This document shows positions 5,712 to 9,410 of a stretch of DNA of 9,410 nt, in pieces. Both the position numbers and the translations under genes were made by a program. The notes beneath the pieces were generated by a model. The model searched no databases, was not told the DNA's origin, and saw nothing but the letters and a program-made list of their open reading frames with translations. The DNA is taken from NCBI GenBank assembly GCA_017883605.1, contig JADGNH010000072.1, positions 1-9,410 on the forward strand, in the 5' to 3' direction. Each line of letters begins with the position of its first letter. Within the stretch, counting starts at the first letter, position 1. The DNA is from Methanobacteriaceae archaeon. GTDB lineage: Archaea; Methanobacteriota; Methanobacteria; Methanobacteriales; Methanobacteriaceae.

Positions 5712-5975
5712 TTAGCGGATTTTAAACCTTCCTAATAATCCTTTATTTTTGATTTTAATATTAGTATCCACAAATTCCACTTGTTTATCCAGCTCTTCAT
5801 CCATTTTATTAATCCTGTTCATGATAGTATCAAAAAATCTTTTATAGTCCTCACTATGTATGATTACAACAGTATCGCCGGGTTTAAGTGTTTTCATGGA
5901 TTCAGAGGTTTTTATCGTTTCAGAATTGATAACAATCCCTGTGGCTGACCTGAAATCATCTTTTTTATTTGGCAT
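5712..5975 (-). CDS. Uncharacterised 87-residue protein, perhaps RCK_C-like
   Basis: I do not recognise the family with confidence. The product is small, soluble and charged: a strand-rich N-terminal half (SATGIVINSETIKTSESMKTLKPGDTVVIIH), then a long helix SEDYKRFFDTIMNRINKMDEELDKQ (41-65) and a basic tail ending LLGRFKIR. The stretch LKPGDTVVIIHSEDYKRF (30-47) resembles the end of the TrkA C-terminal (RCK_C) ligand-binding domain of potassium-channel regulators. The protein is too short for a full domain and the likeness is only by eye. ATG 5975 is chosen because GAGTGA at 5986-5981 lies five bases before it. A GTG at 6035 would extend it by 20 residues with no ribosome binding site. It converges on the isomerase gene and is divergent from the 398-residue gene. 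Confidence 0.65.
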   Translation of the reverse strand: MPNKKDDFRSATGIVINSETIKTSESMKTLKPGDTVVIIHSEDYKRFFDTIMNRINKMDEELDKQVEFVDTNIKIKNKGLLGRFKIR

Positions 5976-6277
5976 AATTATCACTCTTATTATATTTCCG
6001 CGACTATACTTTATTTTATTTATTATTAAATCCACAAATCAGAATTTTTAAATTATTTTTTAGATGGTGTATCAAATAATTTAGATCACCATATATCCCT
6101 TAATTTAAGTAATAATTTATTTAATTTGGAAGAAATAATCAATCTATATTTGAATTGGAAAAATCATCCCATAAAAAAATGTATTAATTTTTAATTACAA
6201 ATTCTACATTAATTACAGTATAATTTTGCAATTATATAATATCAGAGAGTAAATGCAATTATTAGAGAGTAAAAAAA
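5976..6277. promoter_or_regulatory. AT-rich divergent spacer with a hairpin and the promoter of the 398-residue gene
   Basis: The 302 bp contain no gene that I can see. ATGGTG (6064-6069) plus ATC (6071-6073) pairs with GAT (6084-6086) plus CACCAT (6087-6092): nine pairs with one bulged T and a ten-base loop. TATATAAT at 6233-6240 is the likely TATA box of the plus gene, with a start near 6260. AGAGAGTAAA occurs at 6244-6253 and again, 20 bases later, at 6264-6273; the second copy supplies GAGAG as a modest ribosome binding site before ATG 6278. The minus gene's promoter is not distinct in this A/T-rich stretch. Confidence 0.4.
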
Positions 6278-7474
6278 ATGAACCCAAATGCAACCAGTAG
6301 GCTGGTTGAAGAAATCATGCTGGACTTTGCCAGTCTAACTGGACTTGAACCATCCGGTACACATCCACAACGCTACCTGTGGACCGATGCCTTTGCAGTG
6401 TGCAACTACCTAGAACTTTTCCGACAGAACAAAAATCAAAACTACCTGGATCTCGCCCTGCGCCTGGTGGATCAGGTGCATCACACCCTCGGCCAGCACC
6501 GGGCTGATGACTCACGAGCTGGCTGGATCAGCGGCCTAAACCAGGAGGCGGGTGAACTACATCCAACCAAAGGAGGTTTGCGGATCGGTAAGCAATTAAA
6601 AGAGCGAAGACCCGAAGAACCCCTTGACGAGCGTCTGGAATGGGACCAGGATGGGCAGTACTACCATTACCTGACCAAGTGGATGCATGCCCTCCATGGT
6701 GTGAGCAGGGTTACTGGGAATCCAACCTATAATCTGTGGGCTGTGGAGCTCGCGCAAACAGCTCACGCCAAATTTACTTACCTTCCCCCTGGGGGAGGGC
6801 AGAAGAGAATGTACTGGAAGATGAGTATTGATCTAAACTACCCTCTGGTCCATTCTATGGGCCAACACGATCCTCTGGACGGTTTACTCACCTACAGCGA
6901 AGTGCAGCTGACTGCAGCCAGGAATTCAGGGCAACAACCGCAGCCTAACCTTGACGCCGAGATTGGTGACATGATTGATATCTGCCGGGGCAAGAGCTGG
7001 GCCACAGATGATCCCCTCGGCATCGGCGGTCTTCTCTCCGACACCTCAAGAATCGCGCAGCTGATGATAATGGGCAGTTTTCCCTACAAGAGCCTACTAG
7101 AGACCATCCTGGATTCAGCTCTCCTCGGCGTAGATTCCTTTGTGAAAAGTGGTTCCCTGGAGTTTCCCGCTGATTACCGCCTGGCCTTCCGTGAGTTAGG
7201 TTTATCCATCGGATTTAAGGGGGTCAAAAAGCTTCTTGGATTGATCAACGATAATCCTGGATTATTCAAAGGTGAGAGTTCATTAAACAAAATTGAGAGT
7301 TCATTAAAGCAACAAATTGAAGCCCTAATGGAATATACAGCCCTGGAAGAGAGCATCGAACGGTTCTGGATGAATAGCAAAAACAGAGAAGCCAACACCT
7401 GGACCGAACATCAGGAGATCAATATGGTAATGCTTGCCACCAGCCTTGCTCCAGAAGGATTTCTGACAATTTAA
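6278..7474 (+). CDS. Uncharacterised 398-residue protein, possible alpha/alpha-barrel (six-hairpin glycosidase/epimerase-like)
   Basis: I do not know a named function. The protein is soluble, has no signal peptide or membrane segment, and is mostly helical, with regularly spaced aromatic and His-rich helix ends: QRYLWTDAFAVCNYLELF (31-48), NYLDLALRLVDQVHHTLGQH (55-74), EWDQDGQYYHYLTKWMHALHGVSRVTG (split at 121-135 and 136-147), and YNLWAVELAQTAHAKF (151-166). Helix pairs with Trp/His/Asp loops of this kind occur in (alpha/alpha)6 or (alpha/alpha)7 barrels such as N-acylglucosamine 2-epimerases and unsaturated glucuronyl hydrolases; this assignment is by pattern only. Candidate active-site loops are SGLNQEAGELHPTKGGLRIG (85-104) and HSMGQHDPLDGLLTY (192-206). 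Row-by-row hand counts give about 47-63% GC, higher than the isomerase gene next to it (33% in one row), which hints at a different history. Residues 333-346 contain a duplicated heptad (ESSLNKI, ESSLKQQ). It is monocistronic, with its own TATA box at 6233. Confidence 0.85.
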   Translation: MNPNATSRLVEEIMLDFASLTGLEPSGTHPQRYLWTDAFAVCNYLELFRQNKNQNYLDLALRLVDQVHHTLGQHRADDSRAGWISGLNQEAGELHPTKGGLRIGKQLKERRPEEPLDERLEWDQDGQYYHYLTKWMHALHGVSRVTGNPTYNLWAVELAQTAHAKFTYLPPGGGQKRMYWKMSIDLNYPLVHSMGQHDPLDGLLTYSEVQLTAARNSGQQPQPNLDAEIGDMIDICRGKSWATDDPLGIGGLLSDTSRIAQLMIMGSFPYKSLLETILDSALLGVDSFVKSGSLEFPADYRLAFRELGLSIGFKGVKKLLGLINDNPGLFKGESSLNKIESSLKQQIEALMEYTALEESIERFWMNSKNREANTWTEHQEINMVMLATSLAPEGFLTI

Positions 7475-7511
7475 GGGCAGATGGGAAAATCCACATAAAA
7501 AAAATTGCTAG

Positions 7512-8927
7512 TTATAATTCAACCTTACATATCTTGTACCCTTTACTCTCATAAACCACTTCAGAATAGGGAGGGGCATTTCCCCAGTCTATTACAAAGT
7601 AACCCACGTTATCATTAACTAAATCTGATTTTTGGTAAGTTCTAAAATAATATTTCTCCATATCAATCACATTAACCATTCCCGGCTGATATCCGCCTGT
7701 AGAAACTGGTTGTCTGGAAATAGATACAATGACCGGGTCAGTTCCATTGGTCAGGGACACCACCACCTTCGTTTTATCACCGTTGGTCTTGAACCACTCT
7801 GCAACATCCTGCTGGGGGCTGGAAACCAGGGGTTTCAAAGTGACTGCCGAGGTAAATGCAAATATAAGAGCACCTATAACCAGAAGAGAGACTAAAACTC
7901 TATACCATTTTCTGTCCAATCGGGTCTCCATATAAGTCACAGCCAGTGCAGCGGCAATCACCGCGGGAAATATGGCAAAATTCAGTATTCGGTCAATTAA
8001 AATCTGAAAACCCAATAAATATGCGTTGCTGATGATTAAAAGGGATAAAATCCAGGACAAAATAATAACATCCTTTTCCTGTCTCCTTTTGATCAAGAGG
8101 AATACACCCATCAGCGCGAAGACTAGAGTCAGCACTCCAAAGGTTTTGAACAGTGTTATTAAATATCCGTAAGGATTTAAAAGGGTTGTCTGCGGATTAT
8201 GGAACACGAATCCGTATTTCAATAGGAGTGGTGCCCACCACAGAGAGGCAATAATTAGAGCAACCACCCAAAATACAGCAAAATATTTGGAAACAGATTT
8301 TTTTGACCTGTATTTCAATATAATTGTGCATAAGACTATAATTAATGCTAATATTGATGCTGAGAGGGTGTGGGTTAGTAGTGTCATTCCACATAAAATT
8401 CCTGCCAGGACTGCGTAGCGGTAATCATGGACTTTACTGGAATGGTAATAGTAATAGACAGATAGAGGTAAAAAGACCATGGCCAGTGTTTCTGGTATGG
8501 GCAAGAGAGCCCGATGGAATAGCATAGTGTAGAAGATAAAAAATCCTGATAAGACCCCCACCGATAGTCCGTATAATCTGTATCCAACGTAGGAAACTGA
8601 TAAAACCACAGAAAATGCTAAAATTGGCTGTAAAAATCTGGCTACCTGGAAGGGGTCCGCCTTAAAAATGTAGCTCAAAGAGGCCAAAATGAAGTGAAAA
8701 AGAGGAGGATAATAAATTGGCCTTCCATAGGGGGCGTAGGTAAGGGGATCCCAAAACACAATGCCTTGTTCCAGGTAAAGTTTGGCCAGGTGAATGTGAT
8801 AATAGATATCCCAGCTCATGGGCCATTGATAACTCAAAGTAGGTATTAAAGCCACTATAAAAGCTGTTATAGCTGGTAATAGCAGTAAAATGATAGTTCT
8901 GTTTTTTCTGAAAGATGAGAGGTCCAT
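7512..8927 (-). CDS. Polytopic membrane protein, GT-C glycosyltransferase-like (PTPS-related / STT3-like)
   Basis: The 471-residue product has about eleven or twelve hydrophobic segments between residues 11 and 361, then a soluble C-terminal domain of about 110 residues (362-471). The first outside loop holds WDIYYHIHLAKLYLEQG (39-55) and FWDPLTYAPYGRPIYYPPLFH (59-78, split by Pro), the acidic-plus-His signature of GT-C lipid-sugar-dependent glycosyltransferases; Asp40 and His44 are candidate catalytic or metal residues. Other family-like spots are PIPETLAM (143-150), LTHTLSAS (184-191) and DRILNFAIFPAVIAAA (312-327). Such proteins use a polyprenyl-phosphate sugar donor at the outer membrane face; donor and acceptor are not predictable here. 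Archaeal members are often annotated as membrane PTPS-related proteins. GGTGGA at 8937-8932 precedes the ATG and TTAAATATATT (8966-8956) is a plausible TATA box. It is divergent from a family 2 glycosyltransferase. Confidence 0.75.
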   Translation of the reverse strand: MDLSSFRKNRTIILLLLPAITAFIVALIPTLSYQWPMSWDIYYHIHLAKLYLEQGIVFWDPLTYAPYGRPIYYPPLFHFILASLSYIFKADPFQVARFLQPILAFSVVLSVSYVGYRLYGLSVGVLSGFFIFYTMLFHRALLPIPETLAMVFLPLSVYYYYHSSKVHDYRYAVLAGILCGMTLLTHTLSASILALIIVLCTIILKYRSKKSVSKYFAVFWVVALIIASLWWAPLLLKYGFVFHNPQTTLLNPYGYLITLFKTFGVLTLVFALMGVFLLIKRRQEKDVIILSWILSLLIISNAYLLGFQILIDRILNFAIFPAVIAAALAVTYMETRLDRKWYRVLVSLLVIGALIFAFTSAVTLKPLVSSPQQDVAEWFKTNGDKTKVVVSLTNGTDPVIVSISRQPVSTGGYQPGMVNVIDMEKYYFRTYQKSDLVNDNVGYFVIDWGNAPPYSEVVYESKGYKICKVEL

Positions 8928-9207
8928 AAATCCACCATGCTTTTTATATTGAATGAATATATTTAAGGTTACTTTAAAGTTGACATTAAATTTGCCTTAA
9001 ATTGATGTTGATCAAGCTGTTGATAATCTTAAAAATTGATGTTGATCAACTGTTGTTAGCCCCAAAAATTGATGTTGATCAAGCTGTTGTTAGCCCCAAA
9101 AAAGTTGATTTTAATCCAGCTGTTTGCTATCCTTAAAGATTAAATGTGATGAGACTTGACAATCTAGAAAATTCATCGCTGGTATCACCAGATGATGGGA
9201 ATCTCAA
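8928..9207. promoter_or_regulatory. Divergent spacer between the GT-C-like and GT2 genes
   Basis: These 280 bp hold the minus-strand TATA candidate (8966-8956) close to the GT-C-like gene and the repeat block described separately. The GT2 side has no strong TATA match; CTTAAAGATTAAATG at 9132-9146 is the nearest candidate. ATG 9208 has only GGGA at 9197-9200 ahead of it, and an in-frame TGA at 9193-9195 rules out an earlier start. Confidence 0.4.
8999..9135. repeat. About 34-bp tandem repeats carrying the palindrome TTGATCAA
   Basis: Units begin ATTGATGTTGATCAA at 9001, 9035 and 9068, that is, at steps of 34 and 33 bp. Each continues with (G)CTGTTG and then TTAGCCCC or a variant. A decayed fourth unit begins near 9104 (GTTGATTTTAATCCAGCTGTT). 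Each full unit has the perfect 8-bp palindrome TTGATCAA, at 9008-9015, 9042-9049 and 9075-9082. The copies are in the same orientation and contiguous, so this is not a CRISPR. The spacing is close to three helical turns, so the palindromes lie on a similar face of the DNA, which suits a regulator binding array, but that is inference. Confidence 0.85.
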
Positions 9208-9410
9208 ATGAAAATTATAACCATAATTCCTGCTTACAATGAGGGAAATATCATAAAAACCGTGGTGGAGGAAGCCTTAAAGTACTCGGACGTTCTGGTG
9301 GTAGATGATGGTTCAACTGACCAGACTTCTGCTCTGGCCAGGGAAGCAGGTGCCATGGTATTAAAACATTCACAAAATAGGGGAAAGGGTGCAGCAATAA
9401 AAACTGGACT
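9208..9410 (+). CDS. Family 2 glycosyltransferase, dolichol-phosphate-sugar synthase-like (cut by window edge)
   Basis: Only the first 67 residues are in the window. They form the start of a GT-A fold: the strand-turn MKIITIIPAYNEG (1-13) that binds the nucleotide, a helix NIIKTVVEEALKY, the block VLVVDDGSTDQTSALA (29-44) with the Asp pair typical of the family, and HSQNRGKGAAIKTG (54-67), the conserved NRGKGAA segment seen in polyprenyl-phosphate mannose or glucose synthases. Enzymes of this kind load a sugar from a nucleotide donor onto a polyprenyl phosphate at the inner membrane face. That product is the sort of donor a GT-C protein, as in the divergent gene, would use; the partnership is inferred. 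The substrate cannot be told from this fragment. Confidence 0.85.
   Translation, partial: MKIITIIPAYNEGNIIKTVVEEALKYSDVLVVDDGSTDQTSALAREAGAMVLKHSQNRGKGAAIKTG

Noticed and set aside
5976..6035. GTG start extending the 87-residue protein by 20 residues
   Set aside because: No ribosome site ahead of the GTG, whereas GAGTGA sits five bases before ATG 5975.
6315..6515. Open frame on the strand opposite the 398-residue gene
   Set aside because: It is a by-product of the GC-richer codons of that gene; the protein is low-complexity with no ribosome site.
6278..7474. Recent mobile-element cargo explanation for the GC-richer gene
   Set aside because: No transposase, inverted terminal repeats or target-site duplications were seen on either side, so transfer stays only a possibility.
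8999..9135. CRISPR array
   Set aside because: Units are directly contiguous with no unique spacers, vary in length and sequence, and no cas gene is near.

Overview
The window looks like a chromosomal segment of a methanogenic archaeon, most likely of the order Methanobacteriales (Methanobacterium-like). The signs are archaeal TATA boxes in very AT-rich spacers, GGTG/GAGG-type ribosome binding sites, an archaeal adenosine-specific kinase family protein, an archaeoflavoprotein, an archaeal-type GlmM and a cupin-type glucose-6-phosphate isomerase. The genus is an inference from gene content. No rRNA, tRNA, insertion sequence, CRISPR array or phage gene is visible.

Layout, left to right: (1) the start of an XRE-cupin regulator on the minus strand, running off the left edge, with repeated operator-like elements upstream; (2) an adenosine-specific kinase family protein (+); (3) a 110-residue orphan (+); (4) a spacer of 20-21 nt tandem repeats; (5) an AfpA/DmrX-type archaeoflavoprotein (-), divergent from (6) a small Cys4 protein with a pentapeptide-repeat linker (+); (7) GlmM (-), divergent from (8) cupin glucose-6-phosphate isomerase (+), with a nearly 400 bp AT-rich region between them; (9) an 87-residue orphan (-), divergent from (10) a 398-residue, comparatively GC-rich protein that may have an alpha/alpha-barrel fold (+); (11) a polytopic GT-C-like membrane protein (-), divergent from (12) the start of a family 2 glycosyltransferase (+) cut by the right edge. 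About 34-bp repeats carrying TTGATCAA lie between the last two.

Genes alternate in strand and almost every one looks monocistronic. Spacers of convergent genes are either short (34 and 37 nt) or repeat- and A/T-rich, while divergent spacers hold the promoters. Three loci relate to sugars. Glucose-6-phosphate isomerase and GlmM sit on either side of fructose-6-phosphate, the first in gluconeogenesis and storage sugar, the second on the path to UDP-GlcNAc for cell-wall polymer and glycans. The GT-C/GT2 pair at the right edge suggests lipid-linked sugar transfer at the membrane. The linkage between these loci is inferred from position and family only.

I did not find a clearly new multi-gene system. 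The items most worth a second look are the 398-residue protein, the repeat arrays in the divergent spacers at 461-605 and 8999-9135, and the repeat-linker Cys4 protein.
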